Positions 1 through 5,642 of a stretch of 7,265 nucleotides of DNA are shown piece after piece. The translations under genes were made by a program, and so were the position numbers. The DNA is taken from positions 1 to 7,265 of the forward strand of contig CAMLCX010000239.1 of the NCBI GenBank assembly GCA_946478635.1, given 5' to 3'. Under the pieces are notes generated by a model. It worked only from the letters and a program-made list of their open reading frames with translations, ran no database searches and had not been told where the DNA came from. This DNA is from an uncultured Pseudomonadota bacterium (GTDB lineage Bacteria; Desulfobacterota_B; Binatia; UBA9968). The stretch's first letter is position 1. Each line of letters begins with the position of its first letter.

Positions 1-843
1 TCGGTGACGATCACGGCCATGCCGTTTTTCGTCGCCAAGGAACATGGCTTCTTTCAACAAGAAGGACTGAATGCGGAAATGGTGGTCATGCCCGCGTCGC
101 TCAATGTCAAAGTGCTTTTGGCCGGCGAGATCGACTACGTGGCAACCATCGGGTCGGCCGTCGCCGCCGCGATCCGGGGCATCAACGTGCGCACGGTCAT
201 GCTCTTCGTCGACCGGCCGTTGCAGGACCTCGTCGGCGCGCCGGGCATCAATACGATCGCGGATCTGAAGGGCAAAGTGCTCGCGATCTCCTCCCGCGGT
301 GGATTGCAGGACATCATCATGCGGCGCATCCTCGCCCAGTCGAAAATCGATCTCAACCAGGTCACGACCATCACGATCGCCGGCCAGAGCGCCTTGATCA
401 TCGCGCTCAAAACCGGCAGCGTGGCCGCAGCGCTGCTCAACCCGCCGTATAATTTTTTAGCCTACCGCGAAGGGCTGAAAAACTTGGGTTTCTCGGGGGA
501 CTTCGTCAAGCTGCCGAGCACCGGCCTCGCGACTCTGGGAGAGACGCTCGAACGTTCGCCGGACCAGGTGCGGCGGATGACGCGCGCGTTGGCTCGGGCG
601 CGCGCCTTTGCCAAGGACAACAAGGTGAGAGTATTTCCGACGCTCAAGCGCGCTTTGCGCATCAATGACGAAGACCTGCTGTCCAAAATCTACGAACAAC
701 ACAAGCAGGTCGAAACCGTGGACGGCAGAGTCGACGCCACTTTGATCGCGGATACCATCCGCGACGCGCGCCAGACGGAAAACATCACCAAGGATGTCCC
801 CGCCAATCAGGTTTTTGATTTTTCGTACCTGCCGGCGCGGTAG
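1..843 (+). CDS. ABC transporter substrate-binding protein, NMT1/THI5-like (5' end outside window)
   Basis: The frame is open from the first base to a TAG at 841-843, giving 280 residues; the start and signal peptide lie upstream of the window. Visible hallmarks of the NMT1/THI5-like (SsuA/TauA) periplasmic binding fold are the early motif PFFVAKEHGFFQQEGL (window residues 8-23), LLAGEIDYV (39-47), the lobe-crossing segment TIADLKGKVLAIS (about 85-97), and a helical C-terminal region ending in FDFSYLPAR. By family, such proteins bind a small organic ligand (sulfonate, pyrimidine precursor, nitrate or aromatic type) in the periplasm and deliver it to an ABC permease. The ligand cannot be read from the sequence, and no permease or ATPase subunit is in view, so it may be an orphan binding protein or its partners may lie upstream. 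Its last 90 bases recur in decayed form at 2184-2273. The GTG at position 4 is not a believable start because homologous sequence would be missing in front of it. Confidence 0.9.
   Translation, partial: SVTITAMPFFVAKEHGFFQQEGLNAEMVVMPASLNVKVLLAGEIDYVATIGSAVAAAIRGINVRTVMLFVDRPLQDLVGAPGINTIADLKGKVLAISSRGGLQDIIMRRILAQSKIDLNQVTTITIAGQSALIIALKTGSVAAALLNPPYNFLAYREGLKNLGFSGDFVKLPSTGLATLGETLERSPDQVRRMTRALARARAFAKDNKVRVFPTLKRALRINDEDLLSKIYEQHKQVETVDGRVDATLIADTIRDARQTENITKDVPANQVFDFSYLPAR
754..843 (+). repeat. Direct repeat, copy A: intact 3' end of substrate-binding protein gene
   Basis: These 90 bases, up to and including the stop codon, align without gaps to 2184-2273, with about 76 of 90 identical by eye. 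The most similar part is the segment coding QVFDFSYLPAR. The two copies lie 1430 bases apart and enclose the ATPase gene. Confidence 0.85.
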
Positions 844-885
844 CGGAACTTTCGACGCAACGCACGAGATGATACGCCTTTTTCT

Positions 886-914
886 TTGCAAATTAGAAGT
901 CTTCCTTCTATAAT
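886..914 (+). promoter_or_regulatory. Sigma-70-type promoter of the DUF4143 ATPase gene
   Basis: A perfect -10 hexamer TATAAT lies at 909-914 and a TTGCAA (4 of 6 matches to TTGACA) at 886-891, separated by exactly 17 bases. The expected transcription start, about 7 bases after the -10, falls on or next to the ATG at 921. The gene would therefore be transcribed independently of the upstream binding protein gene and could yield a leaderless or almost leaderless mRNA. The call rests on sequence match and spacing only. Confidence 0.6.
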
Positions 915-920
915 GCAAGC

Positions 921-2099
921 ATGATCCAAAGAGGCTACGAACCGCTGCTTCGTCAGCTGCTGCGGCGCTTCCCGTGTGTCACGGTGTTGGGACCTCGCCA
1001 ATGCGGCAAGACAACCTTCATTCGCGCCGTATTGCCGGCGTGGACCTATCTGGACTTGGAACGACCTTCCCACAGCGCTCCCCTGGCCGCCGATCCCGAA
1101 GCGCGGCTGCACCAACTCGGAGACAGAGTCATTTTCGATGAGGCTCAGCGCGTGCCCGGGTGTTTTCCCGTACTGCGCGGCATCATTGACCGGCGTCGAA
1201 GGCGGAAGGGCCGGTTCGTGGTCCTCGGTTCCGCGTCCCCCGCGTTGGTACAGGAGATTTCGGAATCGCTCGCTGGCCGAACGGCATTCCTGGATTTGCC
1301 GCCGTTTCGTTGGGACGAGGTTGAAGGTCAACGCCAGGCGCGGGAGATCAAAACACTATGGTTTCGCGGTGGATTTCCAGACGCATTCCTAAGCCGGGAT
1401 GAACGCGCGCACCACGACTGGTTGGAGTCGTATACGCGCTCCTTCATCGAACGCGACCTTCCGGCCCTGGGCATCGATGTTTCGGCCCCGCAGATGCGCA
1501 AATTATGGACGATGTTGGCTCATTGTAACGGCGGAATCTGGAACGCGTCTCAACTGGCCGCCTCTCTAGGAGTGAGCTACCATACCGTCAATCGATACGT
1601 CGATATTCTGGACCAAACGTTCTTGATCCGAAAACTGCCGCCGTATTTTGCCAATGTCGGCAAAAGGATCGTGAAAAGCCCCAAGCTTTATTTCCGCGAC
1701 ACCGGACTGCTGCATTTCTTTCTCGGCATTCATTCAGCTTCAACGCTCGATACGCACCCGGCACGCGGGATGAGCTGGGAAAGTTTCGTCATTGACCAGT
1801 TGATTTCACTCTTCCAGCAGGCCGAGCCGAGCAGCCAGCCGTATTTCTGGCGTACGTCTCAGGGGCATGAAATCGACCTCCTCATCGATCTGAGAGGGAC
1901 AAAGATTCCGATTGAAATCAAATTGCACTCCGCCCCGAGCGCGGCGGATGCGGCGGGTCTCCGGCAATGTATGCAGCAGCTGAGTCTCAAGCGCGGTTAT
2001 TTAATTCACTCCGGACGAGAACACTATTCTCTCGGTAATGGTGTCACGGCACTCGCCGCCCAGGAAGTCCTGTCGCATCCGCACACCCTCATGCGTTGA
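921..2099 (+). CDS. AAA ATPase with C-terminal DUF4143 / PD-(D/E)XK-like domain
   Basis: A complete 392-residue protein of the widespread DUF4143 ATPase group (COG1373-type), with the usual family length and layout. The N-terminal P-loop domain has Walker A GPRQCGKTT (residues 24-32), Walker B VIFDEAQ (70-76) and a sensor-like VLGSAS (101-106). A winged-helix-like stretch follows at about 207-240 (NASQLAASLGVSYHTVNRY). The C-terminal part has WESFV (286-290), HEIDLLID (316-323) and IEIKLH (331-336), an E...D...ExK arrangement like the PD-(D/E)XK nuclease fold common in this family. The cellular role of the family is not established; it is probably cytosolic. The start at 921 is chosen because family members begin about 20 residues before the Walker A motif, although no Shine-Dalgarno sequence precedes it. 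The gene stands alone with its own promoter and is flanked by a binding protein tail and a decayed copy of such a tail, consistent with acquisition by transfer. Family call strong; function unknown. Confidence 0.92.
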   Translation: MIQRGYEPLLRQLLRRFPCVTVLGPRQCGKTTFIRAVLPAWTYLDLERPSHSAPLAADPEARLHQLGDRVIFDEAQRVPGCFPVLRGIIDRRRRRKGRFVVLGSASPALVQEISESLAGRTAFLDLPPFRWDEVEGQRQAREIKTLWFRGGFPDAFLSRDERAHHDWLESYTRSFIERDLPALGIDVSAPQMRKLWTMLAHCNGGIWNASQLAASLGVSYHTVNRYVDILDQTFLIRKLPPYFANVGKRIVKSPKLYFRDTGLLHFFLGIHSASTLDTHPARGMSWESFVIDQLISLFQQAEPSSQPYFWRTSQGHEIDLLIDLRGTKIPIEIKLHSAPSAADAAGLRQCMQQLSLKRGYLIHSGREHYSLGNGVTALAAQEVLSHPHTLMR

Positions 2100-2140
2100 G
2101 CGCGCCCTCCCCCGGCCTACTTGTCAGCAGCGGGGAAACT

Positions 2141-2273
2141 ATTAAAATCGAGGACGGGCACATCGACGCCGCGTTGAGCCGCAACCCTCCGCGACGCGCG
2201 CCAGACGGAGAAGATCGAAAAAGAAATCTCCGCCAGTCAGGTTTTTGATTTTTCGTATCTGCCGGCGCGCTAA
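2141..2273 (+). pseudogene. Frameshifted 3' remnant of a second substrate-binding protein gene
   Basis: The frame starting at 2141 reads IKIEDGHIDAALS. After a shift near 2174-2184 the frame ending in TAA at 2271-2273 reads ATLRDARQTEK...QVFDFSYLPAR. Together these match the end of the binding protein at 1-843 (VDGRVDATLIAD, DTIRDARQTEN, QVFDFSYLPAR). Comparing offsets before and after the break (1432 versus 1430 bases) shows that this copy has lost 2 bases. No more of the gene is recognisable: only about 43 codons remain, directly downstream of the ATPase. The differences are frequent and partly synonymous, so this was a diverged paralog rather than a fresh copy of the upstream gene. It has no start and cannot be expressed as a binding protein. 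Confidence 0.8.
2184..2273 (+). repeat. Direct repeat, copy B: decayed binding protein gene tail
   Basis: This is the counterpart of 754-843, inside the pseudogene fragment. It ends in TAA where copy A ends in TAG. Confidence 0.85.
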
Positions 2274-2393
2274 ACGACGCAATAGAAATTCGAACAAGCA
2301 CGGAGCTAGCGCAAGTTCACGCCGTCGCCACCTCATCACTCAAATGGATCCAAAATAAAGAAAAAGATCATCGGGCTGTTGTAGCTCGCTAAG
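2274..2393. other. Convergent intergenic spacer with no recognised element
   Basis: This stretch lies between the binding protein remnant and the stop codon of the leftmost beta-helix gene. It is A-rich on the + strand around 2350-2370, so T-rich on the strand of the beta-helix gene, but no convincing hairpin sits in front of the T-rich tract. I could not assign a terminator to either convergent gene. Confidence 0.5.
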
Positions 2394-3983
2394 TTACGGA
2401 CCGTTTTGTTCAAACGCACCGATGTCGCAGCCGGTTCCTTGCGGCCTATCGACTCCGCGCTGATCTGTGCTCGTACAGTTCGGATCTGTCAACGGAACGA
2501 CATTTAACGCCGGGCTGCCGGACGCAAGCGCATGGGTCTGGGTCGGACCACCGTTATTTTTCAAAGAAGCCACAATGTTTTTTAACTTAACGCCGCGTGC
2601 AGGTACGATGTCGGTGAGCCCAGGTACAAAGCCCGTGACCCCCGCATTACCGTTCGCGCCAAATAAGTTGAAGTTATCCGCCGTGACGACGCTACTGCTG
2701 CTGTCGATTTCCGCGCCTAGGCTAGCCTTGTTACCCGAGATCAAGCTATTCTTGATAATGAGGCTGCTGTGATTCTCATAAAAGAACGAGACATTAGATA
2801 CGCCTCCACCCCGGTCAGCGTTATTGCCCGAGATAGTGCTATTGGTGAGAGTAAGGTTGCTATTGCCGTAAGACGAGAAATTAAATACTCCGCCGCCGTA
2901 GCCATAAGAGTTGGCCGAATTCTTCGATATCGTACTGTTTTCGATGGCGGCGCTACCTCCGTTCGCCACGCCGGCGCCGTAACCGGCGTTGTTGCCGGAA
3001 ATGGTACTGTTTCCGATGAGGAGTGGGCCGAAGCTAAATACGCCGCCGCCCCAAATGCTGGCCGAATTCTTAGAAATCGTGCTGTTTTCGATGCTGAGCG
3101 TGCCGCAGCAGTAGTTCGCTACACCGCCCCCAACATACTGTGCCGTATTACCGGAGATCGTGCTGTTTTCGATGGTGATGATGCCGTAGCCGGAGTTCGA
3201 TATGCCTCCACCGGAGGACGCCGTGTTACCCGATAGGGTACTGCTTTGGATAGTGAGGGTGCCGTGATTGAGTATGCCGCCCCCATAATCTGAATTCCCC
3301 CCTTTCAGAGTCACGTTTTGAAGCGTGAGGTTCCCCGAGCTTTCCACGGCAACAAGGCGAAATGCGGCTCCTCCACGGCGAATGATCGTAGCGCCGTTGC
3401 CCTGAATGGTGATTGGACTGGTAATCCATGGCAAGCCTGTGGAACCGTAATAATAAGTGCTGTTGTTAACATTTATGAGCTTGTGGGTAGCGGTCGGCAA
3501 CACAATCGTGTCTGCTCCGCTTCCCGCCGCGCAGTCGGGGAACGTCGCAGCGTCATTGTTCGCATTGACAATGGCTTCGATCAGCGAACACTGACCATCC
3601 GCTATGATGTTGGGCTTATTTGTCGTGACCGTGATCGTGGCCGCAGATGCTACTCCTTGCCCCAGCGCCAGCAACAGCGCGGCTCCGGCCAACGAACGAG
3701 CTAGATTATACTGGAGTTCGCGCCTTCCTCTGCTTTGCAGCCACTCTGGAAAGATAGTTGCCAGCTCGCTGGAGCGCGCAATCTGACGTTGCAGCGCACG
3801 CCGCCCGCTGCGCGGCAAAACGCGCAACTCTGCGTAACAAACCGCAAAGCGCGGAAATAGTTCACTGCCACGCCGTAGCAACAATTCTTTGAGCCACGGG
3901 ACTTGTGCTGCTGTTATCTGACAGTCCCAGGCTGCGGTGATGGTGTGGTCAGGATATGACGAATTGAGATCAAAATAATTCAT
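2394..3983 (-). CDS. CSLREA / choice-of-anchor Q right-handed beta-helix protein (paralog 1)
   Basis: A 529-residue exported protein. Residues 1-92 form a charged, arginine-rich segment (MNYFDLNSSYPDHTI at the start, RRALQRQIARSSELATIF at 61-78). Residues 93-114 look like a signal peptide (SLAGAALLLALGQG, cleavage after VASA). CSLIEAIVNAN (132-142) is a CSLREA-type motif. Residues 218-421 are beta-helix rungs built on IENSTISGNTA and GGGVxN units. The C-terminal region has GGPTQTHAL (478-486) and CDIGAFE (519-525), as in choice-of-anchor Q proteins. The chain ends four residues later with no PEP-CTERM, LPXTG or beta-barrel domain, so it is probably secreted or held at the surface by unknown means. 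The start at 3983 is preferred over an ATG 27 bases upstream because it has a GGAGGAG ribosome binding site 5 bases ahead and matches the neighbour's N-terminus. Beta-helix folds of this kind occur in adhesins and polysaccharide-active proteins; no catalytic residues are identifiable. Last gene of the likely operon. Confidence 0.9.
   Translation of the reverse strand: MNYFDLNSSYPDHTITAAWDCQITAAQVPWLKELLLRRGSELFPRFAVCYAELRVLPRSGRRALQRQIARSSELATIFPEWLQSRGRRELQYNLARSLAGAALLLALGQGVASAATITVTTNKPNIIADGQCSLIEAIVNANNDAATFPDCAAGSGADTIVLPTATHKLINVNNSTYYYGSTGLPWITSPITIQGNGATIIRRGGAAFRLVAVESSGNLTLQNVTLKGGNSDYGGGILNHGTLTIQSSTLSGNTASSGGGISNSGYGIITIENSTISGNTAQYVGGGVANYCCGTLSIENSTISKNSASIWGGGVFSFGPLLIGNSTISGNNAGYGAGVANGGSAAIENSTISKNSANSYGYGGGVFNFSSYGNSNLTLTNSTISGNNADRGGGVSNVSFFYENHSSLIIKNSLISGNKASLGAEIDSSSSVVTADNFNLFGANGNAGVTGFVPGLTDIVPARGVKLKNIVASLKNNGGPTQTHALASGSPALNVVPLTDPNCTSTDQRGVDRPQGTGCDIGAFEQNGP
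2721..3332 (-). repeat. Beta-helix rung repeats of paralog 1
   Basis: About eight degenerate units of roughly 23-33 codons each carry the core (N)STISGN or STISKN followed by GGGV/GAGV and a short aromatic or glycine turn. At DNA level the unit coding ENSTIS recurs as near-identical blocks. These are structural coding repeats of a parallel beta-helix. Confidence 0.85.
3670..3791 (-). repeat. 122-bp perfect repeat, copy 1 (in paralog 1)
   Basis: Base-by-base comparison shows these 122 bases to be identical to 5236-5357. They code residues 65-105, from QRQIARSS through SLAGAALLL. The next 68 bases toward the start codon (to about 3859) differ at about six positions, after which divergence rises. 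Confidence 0.95.
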
Positions 3984-3988
3984 CGCTT

Positions 3989-3995
3989 CTCCTCC
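3989..3995 (-). promoter_or_regulatory. Ribosome binding site deciding the start of paralog 1
   Basis: On the - strand GGAGGAG precedes the ATG at 3983 by 5 bases. This site favours MNYFDL as the N-terminus over the in-frame ATG at 4010. Confidence 0.8.
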
Positions 3996-4052
3996 CTTGG
4001 AAGGGGACACGTGACATATTCGTTGGCTTGATTAAGCACGATCTTTCTTTTT

Positions 4053-5552
4053 TTACGGAAATACATCGGCGCCGATTTTGGCCTTGTTGCCGGAGATGAC
4101 GCTGTTGGACATTGTGAGAGAGCCGTAGTTGACCAAGCCGCCACCCGAATCTTTCGCCCGATTCTGCGATACCGTGCTGCCGACAAGGCTGAGATCGCCG
4201 CCGGGAAGATAGTGACCGTAGTAATCGCTGAAGCCGGCGGAGTTGAATATTCCACCGCCGTCGTCAGTCGCCCTGTTACCCGATATGGCGCTATTCTCGA
4301 TGGTGAAAACGCCCTGGTTAAACACGCCCCCTCCCAGGCTGCCCGAGTTTTTCGAGATGGTGCTGTCGACGATACTGACTTGGCCAGGAGAAAAGTATTT
4401 GCCATAAAAGTCGAACGAACCGCCCGAGTTGAACGCGGCGCCGCCCGACGATGCTTTGTTGCCCGAGATGGTACTGTTGCTAATGGAGACGGTGCCGGAA
4501 TAATTCAATATCCCACCGCCGGCGCCACCCGAATTTTTCGAGATCGTGCTGTCGGTGATGGTGAGAGCGCCCGAGTACACGTAAAAGCAGAAGACACCAG
4601 GTGGACCGTAACCGAAATAGCCACTGTAGTAGAAACAGGAGGCGCCTGGTTTAAGCGAGCTCACAGAGCTCGCAGCGTAGGAATAACCGAAGCCGCCGTT
4701 CCATACGCCACTACCATATTTGCTACCTGTGATGGTGCTGTTCTCGATGGTGAGGGTTCCACGATTGGAGACACCGGCGCCAACTTGGCCCGAGTTGCCG
4801 GAGATCGTGCTGCGTTGGATCGCAAGAGTGCCGTTATTGAGTATCCCTCCACCTGTGAAAGAAAGACCATTACTCACATCCACGTCTTGAAGTGTCAGGC
4901 TGCCGGTCTTATTCACCGTGATTAGACGAAAAGCGGTCTCGCCCTGGCGACGGATTCTCGCTCCGTGACCCTCGATAGTGATCGCGCTGGTAATCAGTGG
5001 CAGACCCGTCGGGCCGTAAGTGCTATCGTAAACTTCGCCGACTCTAACGTTGGCCTTTGGCGGCAGCACAATCGTGTCTGGGCCGCTACCCGCCGGGCAG
5101 TCAGAAAAGAGCGCAGCGTCGGCATTGGCATTGACGACGGCCTCGATTAGCGAGCACTTACCGTCCGGTCTAACGCGAGAATCTTTTGTGGTGACCGTGA
5201 TAGTCGCGGCCGTCGCGACTCCCTGCGCCAGCGCAAGCAACAGCGCGGCTCCGGCCAACGAACGAGCTAGATTATACTGGAGTTCGCGCCTTCCTCTGCT
5301 TTGCAGCCACTCTGGAAAGATAGTTGCCAGCTCGCTGGAGCGCGCAATCTGACGTTGTAACGCACGCCGCGCGCTGCGTGACAAAACGCGCAACTCAGCG
5401 TAACAAACCGCAAAGCGCGGAAATATTTCCGTGTTACGTCGCAATAATATTTCTTTGAACCACGGCGTCGCTGTTGCTTCCGCGAGCTGTGCGTCCCAGG
5501 CAGCGGCGATGGTATGGTCAGGGTATGATGAATATAAATCAAAGTAGTTCAT
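4053..5552 (-). CDS. CSLREA beta-helix protein lacking the choice-of-anchor Q region (paralog 2)
   Basis: A 499-residue exported protein. It shares with paralog 1 the charged N-terminal segment (residues 1-93), the signal peptide (94-115, ending GVATA) and the CSLREA-type motif CSLIEAVVNAN (133-143). The beta-helix (218-492) has longer and more varied turns. Residues 285-329 form a Gly/Tyr/Phe-rich insertion with two cysteines (C306, C322), and further aromatic turns occur at about 379-389 and 440-452 (DFYGKYFSPG, DYYGHYLPGG). The protein stops at GADVFP, exactly where its relatives continue into the anchor Q region, so about 103 residues are missing compared with paralog 1. No in-frame remainder of that region is visible in the 69 bases after the stop. 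The start at 5552 has GAGGAG 5 bases upstream. It may be a functional short form or a gene damaged by deletion; the long open frame argues that what remains has been maintained. Middle gene of the likely operon. Confidence 0.88.
   Translation of the reverse strand: MNYFDLYSSYPDHTIAAAWDAQLAEATATPWFKEILLRRNTEIFPRFAVCYAELRVLSRSARRALQRQIARSSELATIFPEWLQSRGRRELQYNLARSLAGAALLLALAQGVATAATITVTTKDSRVRPDGKCSLIEAVVNANADAALFSDCPAGSGPDTIVLPPKANVRVGEVYDSTYGPTGLPLITSAITIEGHGARIRRQGETAFRLITVNKTGSLTLQDVDVSNGLSFTGGGILNNGTLAIQRSTISGNSGQVGAGVSNRGTLTIENSTITGSKYGSGVWNGGFGYSYAASSVSSLKPGASCFYYSGYFGYGPPGVFCFYVYSGALTITDSTISKNSGGAGGGILNYSGTVSISNSTISGNKASSGGAAFNSGGSFDFYGKYFSPGQVSIVDSTISKNSGSLGGGVFNQGVFTIENSAISGNRATDDGGGIFNSAGFSDYYGHYLPGGDLSLVGSTVSQNRAKDSGGGLVNYGSLTMSNSVISGNKAKIGADVFP
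4077..4901 (-). repeat. Beta-helix rung repeats of paralog 2
   Basis: The rungs carry STISGN, STISKN, STITGS, SAISGN and STVSQN cores, each followed by GGG(V/I)xN. Units are spaced irregularly because several turns are expanded with aromatic residues, most strongly at 4566-4700. Confidence 0.85.
4655..4673. other. Perfect 8-bp inverted repeat with 3-base loop inside paralog 2
   Basis: GCGAGCTC at 4655-4662 and GAGCTCGC at 4666-4673 are exact reverse complements around ACA. The hairpin lies in the part coding the inserted aromatic loop. No T-run follows on the coding strand, so it is not a standard terminator. Confidence 0.7.
5236..5357 (-). repeat. 122-bp perfect repeat, copy 2 (in paralog 2)
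   Basis: Identical to 3670-3791. It codes residues 66-106 of paralog 2, covering the end of the charged segment and the first half of the signal peptide. The copies are 1566 bases apart in the same orientation. Confidence 0.95.
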
Positions 5553-5557
5553 GGCTT

Positions 5558-5563
5558 CTCCTC
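5558..5563 (-). promoter_or_regulatory. Ribosome binding site of paralog 2
   Basis: On the - strand GAGGAG lies 5 bases before the ATG at 5552. Spacing and core match the site of paralog 1, which supports the long N-terminus in both. Confidence 0.78.
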
Positions 5564-5642
5564 GACAGGTCTTTCGTTTTCTTCGCGTTCCTTGCGACTC
5601 GGCGGTGAATCGGCTTCTTTACGCAACGAAACGACGGCCTGT

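Noticed and set aside
457..918. Open frame of 153 codons on the - strand opposite the binding protein gene, with a similar frame at 2142-2339
   Set aside because: The resemblance between the two frames (RKIKNL, RLARVA) arises because both are antisense to the repeated binding protein tail. The sense frame has clear family motifs, so these are shadows.
921..2099. Toxin-antitoxin or defence role for the DUF4143 ATPase
   Set aside because: No partner gene such as a small antitoxin, nuclease or methylase is next to it, and the family has no settled function. The label would be a guess.
2103..2135. Possible terminator after the ATPase gene (CCCCG ... CGGGG)
   Set aside because: The stem is 5 bp with a 16-base loop and no T-run follows.
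2350..2393. Possible terminator after paralog 1, where the coding strand is T-rich
   Set aside because: The only inverted repeat near it (TAGC/GCTA) has a 4-bp stem and 2-base gap and is not next to the T-rich tract.
2769..3236. Open frame on the + strand opposite paralog 1, and similar ones at 4212-4925 and 6228-6611
   Set aside because: They are antisense to the regular beta-helix repeats, whose periodic codons keep the opposite strand free of stops. They have no signal, domain or ribosome binding site of their own.
2721..3332. CRISPR-like or satellite array, suggested by many similar short blocks
   Set aside because: The blocks are degenerate, spaced in multiples of three, and code for STISGN/GGGV rungs of one continuous protein. 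They are structural coding repeats.
3980..4405. Open frame of 141 codons on the - strand in a different frame, running across the end of paralog 2
   Set aside because: It overlaps the beta-helix coding frame and its composition is that of a frame-shifted shadow; the tail is only the spacer and the ribosome binding site read as protein.
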